From: Lentisphaeria bacterium UBA1791
GTDB lineage: Bacteria; Verrucomicrobiota; Lentisphaeria; Victivallales; Victivallaceae
Assembly (NCBI GenBank): GCA_002314455.1
Contig: DCFZ01000035.1
Span: 1 to 33,717, forward strand
DNA length: 33,717 bases
Direction: 5' to 3'
Shown here: positions 1 through 7,656 of the stretch, in pieces
Layout: every line of letters begins with the position of its first letter
Position numbering within the stretch: position 1 is the stretch's first letter
Position numbers and translations under genes: made by a program
Notes under the pieces: model-generated
The model's input: only the letters and a program-made list of their open reading frames with translations
What the model was told of the DNA's origin: nothing
Databases searched by the model: none

Positions 1-22
1 TGTCATAAACCGTCGAAGAACC

Positions 23-2422
23 TTATTTTTCCGCCAGTTGCCGGGCGGTGCGCACGGTCGCCATCGGGTCGGCGGTGTAATAAGCGCCGATCTCGTCGGC
101 AAAGTGCTGGTCGACCACGGCGCCGCCGATGAGGAATTTCAGTTGCGTCAGATTCCGCTCTTTCGCCAGTTCCACGGTGCGGCGCATGGATTTCATCGTC
201 GTCGTCATCAAGGCGGACAAGCCGATGAGCTCCACCTTTTCGCGTACTGCCGTATCCAAAATCACTTCCGGCGCAACGTCTTTGCCGAGGTCGATGACGT
301 CGAAGCCGTAATTTTTCAACATCACGATCACGATGTTTTTGCCGATGTCGTGAATGTCGCCTTTGACGGTCGCAAACAAAATTTTCGTCTTTTGCCGGCC
401 GTCGCATTCCGCCGTCAAACGTTTTTCCAGAAATGCCGCGCCTTTTTGCATGGCTTCCGCGCCGGCGACAAGTTGCGGCAGGAAATATTCTTTTTTCTCA
501 TATTTCGCGCCGACTTCGTTGATCGCGGGGATCAATACGTCGTTGAGCAGTTTTTCCGGCGTTTCCTGGAGCGCCAGCGCGGCTTCGAGCGCCGCTTCGA
601 TCCCGTCGGCGTTGCCCTCCAAAATGGCACGGCGAATCTTTTCCTGCGGCGACAAAGTTTCCGCTTTCGGCGCGGCGGCCGCATTTTCCGTCTGGGCGAA
701 ACGCGCGATGAAGTGTTTTTGATGCGCGTCGCGCCCGGTCAGCGCGTCGGCGGCGTAAACGAGGTCGACGGTTTCCTGAAAGAGCACGTTGGCGATCGCG
801 CCGTTGAGGCCGCACCCGATCGCCATCGCGAGAAACGTGCGGTTGACCAGTTGCCGCTCCGGCAAGCCGAAACTGACGTTGGACAATCCGCAGACGGTAA
901 AGATCTGGTGCGCTTTTGCCCACGCGATCAGTGCGAGCGAAAGTTCCGCCGCATCGCCGTTGGCGGAGATCGTCATAATCAGCGCATCGAGTGCGACGTC
1001 CTGCGCCGTATAGCCGTATTGTGCGACGGCGGCGAGGAGTTTTTCGGTTACGGCGATCCGGTCGTCGAGCGTCGGGGGGATCCCCTTGTCGGTCAGCGGC
1101 AGCAGGATCGGCATCGCGCCGTATTTTGCCGCGATCGGCAGAATCTTTTCCAGACGGCTCTTTTCCGCCGAAATCGAATTGAGCAACGCGCGCCCGGGGT
1201 AGAGCCGCAGGGCGGCTTCCACCGTTTCGGGGTCGGTCGAATCGATCGAAAGCGGCAGCGGCGACGCGTGGACGACTTTGCGCAACGCCTTGAGCATCAT
1301 TGATTTCTCGTCGATCCCGGCGAGCCCGACATTGACGTCGAGCAACGACGCCCCCGATTGCGTTTGCTGGCAGGCGAAGTCGAAAACCATATCCATTTTG
1401 CCTTCGCGCAATTGCGCTTGCAACGCCTTTTTGCCGGTCGGGTTGATGCGTTCGCCGATGATGGCAAACGGCTCTTCCGGCGCGAGACGGCAGATGCGCG
1501 TCGGCGAGGCGACGACGCCGCGAAGCGGCTTGGCGTTGCGGAAAAACGAGGTCGATTTTTTCATTTCGTTGCCGAGGCGTGAAAGATGTTCCGGCGTCGT
1601 GCCGCAGCAACCGCCGAGCAATGTGGCGCCCGCTTCGACAAGGGCGGGGGCAAAACTTGCAAATTCTTCCGGCTGCATCGGGAAAAAGGTCTTGTCGTCG
1701 CGCAACGTCGGCACGCCGGCGTTGGGCTTGGCGACGAGCGGAATCTGCGCATAGGGTTTCAGCATCGGCAGAAGTTTTGCCATTTCGCCGGGCCCCGTCG
1801 AGCAGTTACAGCCAAAGGCGTCCGCCCCGAGCGCCTGCAGGGTCACCAGCGCGCTGACGGGGTCGACGCCCGTCAACGTGCGCATCGAGCTTTCAAAGGT
1901 CATCGTGACGATCGCGGGGCAGTCGGGAGCGATTTCGCGGAGCGCGATCAATGCGGCGCGGGTTTCCTGCAAATCCATCATCGTTTCGATCGCGATGCCG
2001 TCGGCGCCGCCCGCGAGCAAGGCAGAAATCTGTTCGCGGTAAAGGTCGACTGCCTCGTCGAAATCGAGTTTCCCGTAGGGGTCGACGAATTGTCCGGTCG
2101 ATGAAACGTCGCCGAAAACGAGCGCGTCGGGGACGCTCTCTTTCGTTTTCCGGACGATCGCGGAATTGATCTCGGCAAGGCGCTCCGCCAGGTAAAAATC
2201 GCCGAGTTTGACGCGGTTGCCGCCAAAAGTCGGGGCGTAGAGAATCTGACTGCCCGCCGCGCGGTAGGCGCGCAGAATTTCCGCCGTCGCATCGAAATTT
2301 TCCAACGCCCAGAGTTCCGGCGAGACCCCTTCGGGCATACCGCGTTTGACCAGTTCCGTGCCGAATGCGCCGTCGAGCAAAACGCCGGAATAGGCGAATT
2401 GCTGAAATTCCTGTCGTGTCAT
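23..2422 (-). CDS. metH: Cobalamin-dependent methionine synthase, short form lacking the reactivation domain
   Basis: The enzyme transfers a methyl group from methyltetrahydrofolate to homocysteine through bound cobalamin, in the cytoplasm. The 799-residue protein has a homocysteine-binding barrel (about 1-290) with the zinc cysteines at GCNCS (C205, C207) and GGCCGTTP (C272, C273). A pterin-binding barrel follows (about 318-570), containing IGERINPTG and DVNVG. The B12 cap and Rossmann domains occupy about 595-795, with the cobalt-ligating DxHxxG motif at D689, H691 and G694. The C-terminal AdoMet-binding reactivation domain of the roughly 1,230-residue E. coli protein is missing; it is encoded separately just upstream. 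The frame stays open to 2782, but the ATG at 2422 fits the family N-terminus and overlaps the upstream stop as ATGA. Another minus-strand ATG lies at 4-6, perhaps the next gene, but too little is visible to judge. Confidence 0.95.
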   Translation of the reverse strand: MTRQEFQQFAYSGVLLDGAFGTELVKRGMPEGVSPELWALENFDATAEILRAYRAAGSQILYAPTFGGNRVKLGDFYLAERLAEINSAIVRKTKESVPDALVFGDVSSTGQFVDPYGKLDFDEAVDLYREQISALLAGGADGIAIETMMDLQETRAALIALREIAPDCPAIVTMTFESSMRTLTGVDPVSALVTLQALGADAFGCNCSTGPGEMAKLLPMLKPYAQIPLVAKPNAGVPTLRDDKTFFPMQPEEFASFAPALVEAGATLLGGCCGTTPEHLSRLGNEMKKSTSFFRNAKPLRGVVASPTRICRLAPEEPFAIIGERINPTGKKALQAQLREGKMDMVFDFACQQTQSGASLLDVNVGLAGIDEKSMMLKALRKVVHASPLPLSIDSTDPETVEAALRLYPGRALLNSISAEKSRLEKILPIAAKYGAMPILLPLTDKGIPPTLDDRIAVTEKLLAAVAQYGYTAQDVALDALIMTISANGDAAELSLALIAWAKAHQIFTVCGLSNVSFGLPERQLVNRTFLAMAIGCGLNGAIANVLFQETVDLVYAADALTGRDAHQKHFIARFAQTENAAAAPKAETLSPQEKIRRAILEGNADGIEAALEAALALQETPEKLLNDVLIPAINEVGAKYEKKEYFLPQLVAGAEAMQKGAAFLEKRLTAECDGRQKTKILFATVKGDIHDIGKNIVIVMLKNYGFDVIDLGKDVAPEVILDTAVREKVELIGLSALMTTTMKSMRRTVELAKERNLTQLKFLIGGAVVDQHFADEIGAYYTADPMATVRTARQLAEK

Positions 2423-3051
2423 TGCCGGTTTCCTCCCAGCCCGGTGATCCCCGCCCACGCCGTGACGGTTTTTTCCGGGACGATGAAATTTTCGTTTGTC
2501 AAAGTTAGATCCAACTCTTCCAGCTGCAGCAAGTGAAAGAAGATTTTCTGCGTTTCCAGCGGCATGTCGCCGTAGCCGGGCGAATAGCGTTTGAGCGAGA
2601 CGATTTCCCCGCGCCGCAACGAACTGCGGATCGCTTCGCCGTGGAGAAACTCGATCGCTTTTTCGGCGCATTCGCTCCCGACGGCGTCGTAAATGCTCTT
2701 TGCCGTGACGGAAGTCTGTGCGTCGCGCGCCTCGACGATGCGCCGCCCGACGGTCGCCGCCGCGCACCAGACCTTGTCGCAATTTTCCAGCATCGCGGCA
2801 AATTGCCGCCCCTTGAGGAGTTCGCCGGAACTTAAGATGACGCCTTCATCCAGACGGTGGCAAATGTCGAGCACCCGCGTGCGGCCTCTGGCTTCGCAGA
2901 GCGCAAACGCCTCGCGGCAGATCTGGCGGTATTCGGCGAGAAAGGCTTCCGACATCCCGCTTTTGCCCGCGCGACCGCCGAGCCGGTAAAAGATCTCCTT
3001 TTCCGGCATCGGCAACGTGATCGGGCCGTGATCCTGAATTCTTTGCGCCAT
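2419..3051 (-). CDS. Stand-alone methionine synthase reactivation (AdoMet-binding) protein
   Basis: This 210-residue protein corresponds to the C-terminal activation domain of MetH, which binds S-adenosylmethionine and remethylates cobalamin that has oxidised to the Co(II) form. The visible signature is RYSPGYGD, matching the RxxxGY AdoMet-binding motif, followed by a helix leading to the NFIVPEKTVTAWAGI segment typical of the domain end. The ATG at 3051 is preferred: a GGGA-type ribosome-binding site precedes it, and the longer TTG-initiated frame (3081) would run into the upstream lipoprotein gene. Its stop overlaps the metH start by 4 bp (ATGA), so the two halves of the enzyme are probably made in coupled amounts. 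Thermotoga maritima is a known case with the same split. The assignment is strong by motif and by context. Confidence 0.88.
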   Translation of the reverse strand: MAQRIQDHGPITLPMPEKEIFYRLGGRAGKSGMSEAFLAEYRQICREAFALCEARGRTRVLDICHRLDEGVILSSGELLKGRQFAAMLENCDKVWCAAATVGRRIVEARDAQTSVTAKSIYDAVGSECAEKAIEFLHGEAIRSSLRRGEIVSLKRYSPGYGDMPLETQKIFFHLLQLEELDLTLTNENFIVPEKTVTAWAGITGLGGNRQ

Positions 3052-3061
3052 CTTGACTTCC

Positions 3062-3589
3062 CTACGGATTGCGAACGGCAAACGCGGCGACGTCCGACGA
3101 GAGCGTCACCGAATCGAGCACCAGCGTCGCGCGGACGAAATAACGCCGTTCCGCGCCCGGCGAAATGCAAAGCGACTGGACGAATTCCAGCGGCACGTCG
3201 ATCGTGATGAGATTCTGCGGATCGAGCGTCAGCGGATAGCGTCTCGCGCTTTCCGGCGGCTCGTTGATGATAATCCACGCGTTTTCGTCGGGTTGACTGG
3301 TGCCGGGGTACCAGATCTGGCACTCGACGCGCAAGTTGGCGGCTTCTTCGAGCCGCCAGTCGACCAGCGTGACGGGATCGGCGCCGTTGTTTTGCAAGCG
3401 GAAAGTCAGGTGTTCCTCTTTGCCGCAGTATTTTTCGCGTTTGCCGACCAGTTCCAGCGACAGTTTGTGCGGACCGATCTTCGCGGCCTGCTGGAAATTG
3501 GCAAAGCCGGCGCGGCGTTCCGTCTGGACGCTTTCGCTGACACATCCGGCGAGCAACAGCACGGTCAAAAATGCAACAAAATATTTCAT
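3062..3589 (-). CDS. Small putative lipoprotein of unknown function
   Basis: The 175-residue product starts with a lipoprotein signal peptide: a lysine, a hydrophobic stretch of about 13 residues, and the lipobox LLAGC with the lipidated cysteine near residue 16. The rest looks like one beta-rich domain, with alternating hydrophobic strands and a segment (HLTFRLQNNGADPVTL) reminiscent of immunoglobulin-like folds that compare nominal and effective strength of binding partners. I do not recognise the family. The ATG at 3589 overlaps the dnaG stop as ATGA and follows a GGAGG ribosome-binding site. The methionine synthase reactivation gene begins 10 bp downstream. An outer-membrane or periplasmic location is inferred from the lipobox; no function can be assigned. 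Confidence 0.75.
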   Translation of the reverse strand: MKYFVAFLTVLLLAGCVSESVQTERRAGFANFQQAAKIGPHKLSLELVGKREKYCGKEEHLTFRLQNNGADPVTLVDWRLEEAANLRVECQIWYPGTSQPDENAWIIINEPPESARRYPLTLDPQNLITIDVPLEFVQSLCISPGAERRYFVRATLVLDSVTLSSDVAAFAVRNP

Positions 3590-5382
3590 GACGACCTCCG
3601 GGAAAGGTTTTGAATGGCTTGTAAAATCGCCGTACGTTCGGCGGGATCCTGCGTTAAGGCGAGTTTTTCCATCAAGGTTTTGCGCTCGCTGATGCAGCGG
3701 TTGCGGCGGAATTCGGAAACCGCGTCCTCCGCCGCCTTGATGGCGTCTTTATAGGTCGTGTGTTCGACGAGGATGCGGCTGATTTCCGGCACGGGGTGCT
3801 CGATCAAAAGTTCGCGGATCGGCGCGACGCCGCCGTCTTCGTCGCCGTTGAGCGCGGCGCCGACGGCGAAGTTGATTGCCTGCGCGACGGGGTCGTCGCC
3901 GGAAAGTTCGTCGCCGGGGAGAAGTTCGGCGATCTTGCGCGCCGCATCGGGCGACGAGATCGCGACTTCGAGCAAAGTGAGCGTCGCCGCATTGTAGTGA
4001 TGCTGTTTCGGGGCGATCTCGGGACCTGCCTGATGCTGCTGAAATTCCTCGCGGCGGCGCAGTTGCGCGTGGCGGGTCGAGAGTTTGGAGTAGATCGCGT
4101 TTTCGCTCACCTGCAACAACTTGGCGCTGTCGGAAACGTAGACTTCCAGCTCCACCTGATCGGGGACTTTTTCGAGGTATCCGGCGACGATTTCCGCCGC
4201 TTCGCCGCGCCCGACGGGCGTCGTGAAATCGTAGCGCGTGTGCAACACTTCCACCAGCACTTCCAGCCACGAACGCGATGCGTTGACCGCTTGCGCGACC
4301 GCCTCGGCGCCGCCGTTTTTGTAGAGTTCGTCGGGGTCTTTGCCGCCGGGAATGTGCATGACTTTCAGCTCCATCGAGAGCGGCAGCAAAATCTCGGCGG
4401 CGTGCAGAAACGCCTTTTGCCCCGCCTGGTCGGCGTCAAAGGCGAGGACGATATGGTTGGTGTAGCGTTTGAGGATCTGCGCCTGTTCCGGCGTGAATGC
4501 CGAGCCGAGCGGTGCGACGGCGCAGGAAAATCCGGCGCGGTGAAAGGCGATCGCATCCATCTGCCCTTCGCAGAGGATCGCCTGATTCATCTTGCCGATC
4601 GACGTTCTCGCCTGCGACAACGCGTAGAGCAAACGGCTCTTTTTGAAGATCGGCGTTTCCGGAGAATTGACGTATTTTCTGCCGTCGGCGGGTTTGGCTT
4701 CGAGCGAACGCGCGCTGAAACCGACCGGGCGCGCGATCTCGTTTTCGATCGTAAAGGCGAGGCGGTCGTGAAAGAGGTCGAAAATGCGCGACGGATCGCG
4801 ATGACCGCGCAGCGCGACGCCCGCCGTGACCATTTCATCGTCGCGGAATCCGAGTCCGCGCAGATAATCGACGCCGGTCGTCCACCCCATCGGCGCGGCG
4901 CCGATCTTGAAGCGTTCGATGATTTCCTGCGGCAAGCCGCGACTTTTGAGGTATTGCGCGACGGGGCCTTGCGGATTGTCGCGCAGGATCTTTTGAAACA
5001 GAGAGCAAAGTTCCGCGTGGATCTGATAGACGCGCTCTCTTTCGTCGGCTTTTTTCCTGCTTTCGGCGGAATTGCCGTAAGTGTTTTCGGGGATGACGAC
5101 GCCCGCGCGGTTGGCGAGCATCTTGATCGCGTCGACAAAGGTCAGATTGTCCTTGTCCATGAAAAAACGGAAAACGTCGCCCCCTTTGCCGCAACCGAAG
5201 CAGTGGTAGCTCTGACGCGCGCCGTCGACAAAAAAAGACGGGGTCTTTTCCTGATGAAAAGGACAGAGCCCCTTGAAGGCGTTGTTGCCCGCTTTGCGCA
5301 GTTGGACGAAACCGCCGATCACGTCGACGATGTTGCTCCGCGAGCGGATCTCTTCGATGATCTCATCGGGGATGCCGGCCAT
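3586..5382 (-). CDS. dnaG: DNA primase DnaG
   Basis: DnaG makes the RNA primers used at the replication fork. The 598-residue length is normal for the family. The N-terminal CHC2 zinc finger is complete, with C40, H43, C61 and C64 in GLCPFHQEKTPSFF and YHCFGCGKGGD. The catalytic core follows, including a TOPRIM domain with ILCEGQMDAIAFHRAG (the glutamate) and the metal-binding acidic motif AFDADQAGQKA. The C-terminal region of about 150 residues, which in the family contacts the DnaB helicase, is helical and divergent. The ATG at 5382 lies 12 bp after the stop of the TPR lipoprotein gene, so the two are cotranscribed. Unlike the classic macromolecular-synthesis operon, there is no rpsU or rpoD next to it in this window. 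Confidence 0.97.
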   Translation of the reverse strand: MAGIPDEIIEEIRSRSNIVDVIGGFVQLRKAGNNAFKGLCPFHQEKTPSFFVDGARQSYHCFGCGKGGDVFRFFMDKDNLTFVDAIKMLANRAGVVIPENTYGNSAESRKKADERERVYQIHAELCSLFQKILRDNPQGPVAQYLKSRGLPQEIIERFKIGAAPMGWTTGVDYLRGLGFRDDEMVTAGVALRGHRDPSRIFDLFHDRLAFTIENEIARPVGFSARSLEAKPADGRKYVNSPETPIFKKSRLLYALSQARTSIGKMNQAILCEGQMDAIAFHRAGFSCAVAPLGSAFTPEQAQILKRYTNHIVLAFDADQAGQKAFLHAAEILLPLSMELKVMHIPGGKDPDELYKNGGAEAVAQAVNASRSWLEVLVEVLHTRYDFTTPVGRGEAAEIVAGYLEKVPDQVELEVYVSDSAKLLQVSENAIYSKLSTRHAQLRRREEFQQHQAGPEIAPKQHHYNAATLTLLEVAISSPDAARKIAELLPGDELSGDDPVAQAINFAVGAALNGDEDGGVAPIRELLIEHPVPEISRILVEHTTYKDAIKAAEDAVSEFRRNRCISERKTLMEKLALTQDPAERTAILQAIQNLSRRSS

Positions 5383-5394
5383 GATCGGGAACGA

Positions 5395-6129
5395 CTATTT
5401 CCAGCCGAGCTTTTTCTTGACCGCCACCACGTCGTCGTGGTATTCCGGCTTGTCGCCCGCATTGGCGAGAAAGAGCGCGTAAAAACTCGTGGCGTTTCTT
5501 TTCCACCGCTTCGTGCTTTCAAAGAAGCGCGCCATGTTGAGCGGGATGATCGGGTTGGCGCGATCCAGCTCGTTCGCCCGCGAAAAGCCGTTGACCGCAG
5601 CGGCGTCGCGTTTTTTTGCGTAAATGCAGGCGAGGGCGAAGTCGTTGTAATAGGCGGCGCTTTGAGGATAGTCCTTGAAGCTCTGCAATTTCAGGATGTA
5701 GCTGAAACTTTTCGGATGTTGCATTTCGAGCATCGTGTTGCAGATTTCCACCAGCGGTTCTTCCGCATTGGGGTTCAATTCGTGGGCGATGATCAGATGT
5801 TTCAGCCCCTCTTCGCGTCCAGCGGGGTCGACGATGCAGAGCTTGCCGAGCGTATATTGCGCGGTGAAATCTTTTTCGTTGAGTTTGACGGCGCGCCACG
5901 CGGCGTCGAGCGCGACCTTGTGCTGACCGCATTTTTCGGCGGAAACGGCGAGCAGCAACAACCCCTTGATGTCTTTGGGATGTTTTTTGACGCACTTTTC
6001 CGAGATCGCCATCGCCATTTTCCAGTCTCCGGCGTCGGCGGCTTTTTCCGCCGTGCGGAAATCATCGCCGCACCCCGTCAACTGCACCAGGATCAACGCG
6101 CCTGCCAACACGCTCAAAAAACGTTTCAT
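5395..6129 (-). CDS. TPR-repeat lipoprotein of unknown function
   Basis: The 244-residue product begins with MKRFLSVLAGALILVQLTGC, a lipoprotein signal peptide ending in the lipobox LTGC, so it is probably anchored in the outer membrane facing the periplasm. After it come several tetratricopeptide-like helical pairs: small and large hydrophobic residues spaced as in AEKAADAGDWKMAMAISEK, then LAVSAEKCGQHKVALDAAWRAVKLNEKD and later repeats to about residue 200. These usually act as protein-binding scaffolds. The ATG at 6129 is chosen because it starts the signal peptide; a longer frame to 6285 would cross the promoter at 6179-6207. It is the first gene of the dnaG-metH operon. The partner and role are unknown. 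Confidence 0.78.
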   Translation of the reverse strand: MKRFLSVLAGALILVQLTGCGDDFRTAEKAADAGDWKMAMAISEKCVKKHPKDIKGLLLLAVSAEKCGQHKVALDAAWRAVKLNEKDFTAQYTLGKLCIVDPAGREEGLKHLIIAHELNPNAEEPLVEICNTMLEMQHPKSFSYILKLQSFKDYPQSAAYYNDFALACIYAKKRDAAAVNGFSRANELDRANPIIPLNMARFFESTKRWKRNATSFYALFLANAGDKPEYHDDVVAVKKKLGWK

Positions 6130-6178
6130 CTGCTTTGCCCTTTTCGCTTGTTTTCTTCCGTTTTTTTCTATTGTGGAA

Positions 6179-6207
6179 AATATACAACAGAAACCCATTT
6201 TTTGCAA
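6179..6207 (-). promoter_or_regulatory. Promoter of the TPR lipoprotein-dnaG-metH operon
   Basis: On the minus strand a -35 box TTGCAA (6207-6202) is followed after exactly 17 bp by the -10 box TATATT (6184-6179). Transcription would start near 6172, about 40 bases before the ATG at 6129. The same architecture occurs at six other places in this window, which strengthens the call. Confidence 0.7.
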
Positions 6208-6218
6208 ATGCAAAATCG

Positions 6219-6779
6219 CTACTTTTGCAACGCCGCGGCAAATAAATAGATTTTTGTATCGATTCCGTCGCCCTGCGCTTCGCATCGGGCGATGAAATCA
6301 TCGAGCTCGTTTCGCTTAACGCGAAACGTTTCGATCGATTCGCATTCCTCGGGATGGGCGACGATCTCCCTGCCGCGGACGGCGTTGCCGTCGATTTCCA
6401 TAAACGCGACGGCGATCGGTTCGCCGCTCATGCCGGGCGAGGAAAAACCGAAATTCGTCATTTTGGTCAACGTGCCGGAAAAACCGGTTTCCTCGTAAAG
6501 TTCGCGGAGTGCGGTCTTTTCCGGCGCTTCGCCCGGATCGATCAGTCCGGCGGGAAATTCGATCATCATTTTGCCGGTCGGCGGCCGGAACTGGCGGACA
6601 AAAACGTATTCGTCGTCCGGCATGATGTGCGCGACGATCATCACGGCTTTGGCGTCGCACGTGCGGTCGGCGCTTTCCCACTTGCGCAACTTCCCCTTGT
6701 CGTCGCAAAAGGTGATCTCGCGCAGTTTCAGAAATTTTGCCGCGCCGAGCGTGGTTTCCGAACAAATCGTTTCATGCAT
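6219..6779 (-). CDS. Nudix hydrolase, ADP-ribose pyrophosphatase-like
   Basis: A 186-residue Nudix protein, probably hydrolysing ADP-ribose or a related nucleoside diphosphate sugar in the cytoplasm. The full Nudix box GX5EX7REUXEEXGU is present, from GLIDPGE through RELYEETGF. It is preceded by the VRQFRPPTGKMMIEFPAG segment typical of the ADP-ribose pyrophosphatase (NudF/NUDT5) branch. The ATG at 6779 is selected because an ACGGAGAA ribosome-binding site sits just upstream; a second ATG four bases further in is out of frame. It is a single-gene unit with its own promoter (6814-6842), divergent from mgtC. The stop lies immediately upstream of the dnaG operon promoter, so some read-through into that operon is possible. 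The exact substrate cannot be read from sequence. Confidence 0.88.
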   Translation of the reverse strand: MHETICSETTLGAAKFLKLREITFCDDKGKLRKWESADRTCDAKAVMIVAHIMPDDEYVFVRQFRPPTGKMMIEFPAGLIDPGEAPEKTALRELYEETGFSGTLTKMTNFGFSSPGMSGEPIAVAFMEIDGNAVRGREIVAHPEECESIETFRVKRNELDDFIARCEAQGDGIDTKIYLFAAALQK

Positions 6780-6813
6780 AATACTTTTCTCCGTAAAATC
6801 TCGCATTTGTCAT

Positions 6814-6842
6814 AATATATCTTGTTGCGCAATTTTCGTCAA
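6814..6842 (-). promoter_or_regulatory. Promoter of the Nudix gene
   Basis: On the minus strand TTGACG (6842-6837), a 17-bp spacer and TATATT (6819-6814) followed by ATG form a sigma-70-like promoter. It is about 35 bp upstream of the Nudix start and points away from the mgtC promoter. Confidence 0.7.
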
Positions 6843-6911
6843 CGCAAAAAAAGGCAAAATCAAACGCTTCACCGGAATTTCCTGAAAAGGTGCCCGCGCT
6901 GCGCGCGCGAT

Positions 6912-6940
6912 TTGTAAAACCGCTCCCCTTGCGGTATATT
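6912..6940 (+). promoter_or_regulatory. Promoter of the mgtC-hisC operon
   Basis: TTGTAA (6912-6917), a 17-bp spacer and TATATT (6935-6940) followed by ATG. The expected start site is near 6947, giving a leader of fewer than 30 bases, which carries a GAGG ribosome-binding site at 6963-6966. No long regulatory leader of the Salmonella mgtCBR type is present. Confidence 0.7.
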
Positions 6941-6974
6941 ATGCCAGAAGCGTTTTTTTTTTGAGGTGAAAGCT

Positions 6975-7649
6975 ATGAATTGGATCCTGGTGGAATTGAT
7001 CGGTCGGCTCGCCCTTGCCGGCGTGCTCGGCGGTGTGATCGGACTTGACCGTTCCTACCGCGCCAAAGAGGCGGGGTTGCGCACGCACTTTCTCGTCGCG
7101 CTGGGGAGCGCGCTCATTATGATCGTATCGCAACACGGTTTCGATGATTTTATCTTTGCCGGCGCAGATTCCGCGGTGAAGCTCGACCCGGGCCGGATCG
7201 CGGCGCAGATCGTCAGCGGGATCGGCTTTCTCGGCGCGGGGATGATCATCTTTCAGAAAAAGGTCGTTTCCGGCTTGACGACCGCCGCCGGATTGTGGAC
7301 GGCGGCGGGGATCGGCATGGCGGTCGGCGGCGGAATGTACGTGATCGCGATCGCGGCGACGCTTCTGACGCTTTTCGGCTTGGAATTGCTCCGCTGGCAC
7401 GCGCGACATTGGATCGACGTCGAAAATCTCAAGATCACTTGCAGTTTTGCCAATCGCGAAGTGCTGGGAGAAGTGCTCGCGGAATTGCACCGCCTCAACG
7501 TGCGTGTACTCGACTGCCAGCACAGCGAGCAAAGCGGCAAGGTGAAAGCGCAATTTTTTATCCGCTGCAACACCCGCGCCTTCAGCGAGGGGAAAATGGT
7601 CGAAGTCTTCCGCGAGGCGGAGGATTTCCATCTGGAAAATCAGGAATAA
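6975..7649 (+). CDS. MgtC/SapB-family inner-membrane protein
   Basis: This 224-residue protein has an N-terminal hydrophobic part (about 1-145) with four to five membrane segments. It carries MgtC hallmarks such as GGVIGLDRSYRAKEAGLRTH, VALGSALIMIVS, IVSGIGFLGAGMI and GLTTAAGLWTAAGIGMAVG. A soluble C-terminal domain of about 80 residues (ITCSFANREVLGEVLAEL onwards) looks like an ACT-type regulatory fold. Family members are linked to growth at low magnesium and to intracellular survival, though many environmental homologues have no tested role. The ATG at 6975 is chosen over the in-frame GTG at 6966, because the GTG overlaps the GAGG ribosome-binding site that serves the ATG. hisC follows after 7 bp, so they are cotranscribed. 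Function in this organism is unknown. Confidence 0.85.
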   Translation: MNWILVELIGRLALAGVLGGVIGLDRSYRAKEAGLRTHFLVALGSALIMIVSQHGFDDFIFAGADSAVKLDPGRIAAQIVSGIGFLGAGMIIFQKKVVSGLTTAAGLWTAAGIGMAVGGGMYVIAIAATLLTLFGLELLRWHARHWIDVENLKITCSFANREVLGEVLAELHRLNVRVLDCQHSEQSGKVKAQFFIRCNTRAFSEGKMVEVFREAEDFHLENQE

Positions 7650-7656
7650 CAGAACG

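Noticed and set aside
2422..2782. N-terminal extension of MetH up to 2782
   Set aside because: The added 120 residues are Arg-rich, overlap the reactivation gene in another frame, and have no family match.
3760..6249. An 829-codon plus-strand frame opposite dnaG and the TPR lipoprotein
   Set aside because: Same antisense artefact; dnaG is certain by motif, and no ribosome-binding site or promoter serves the plus-strand frame.
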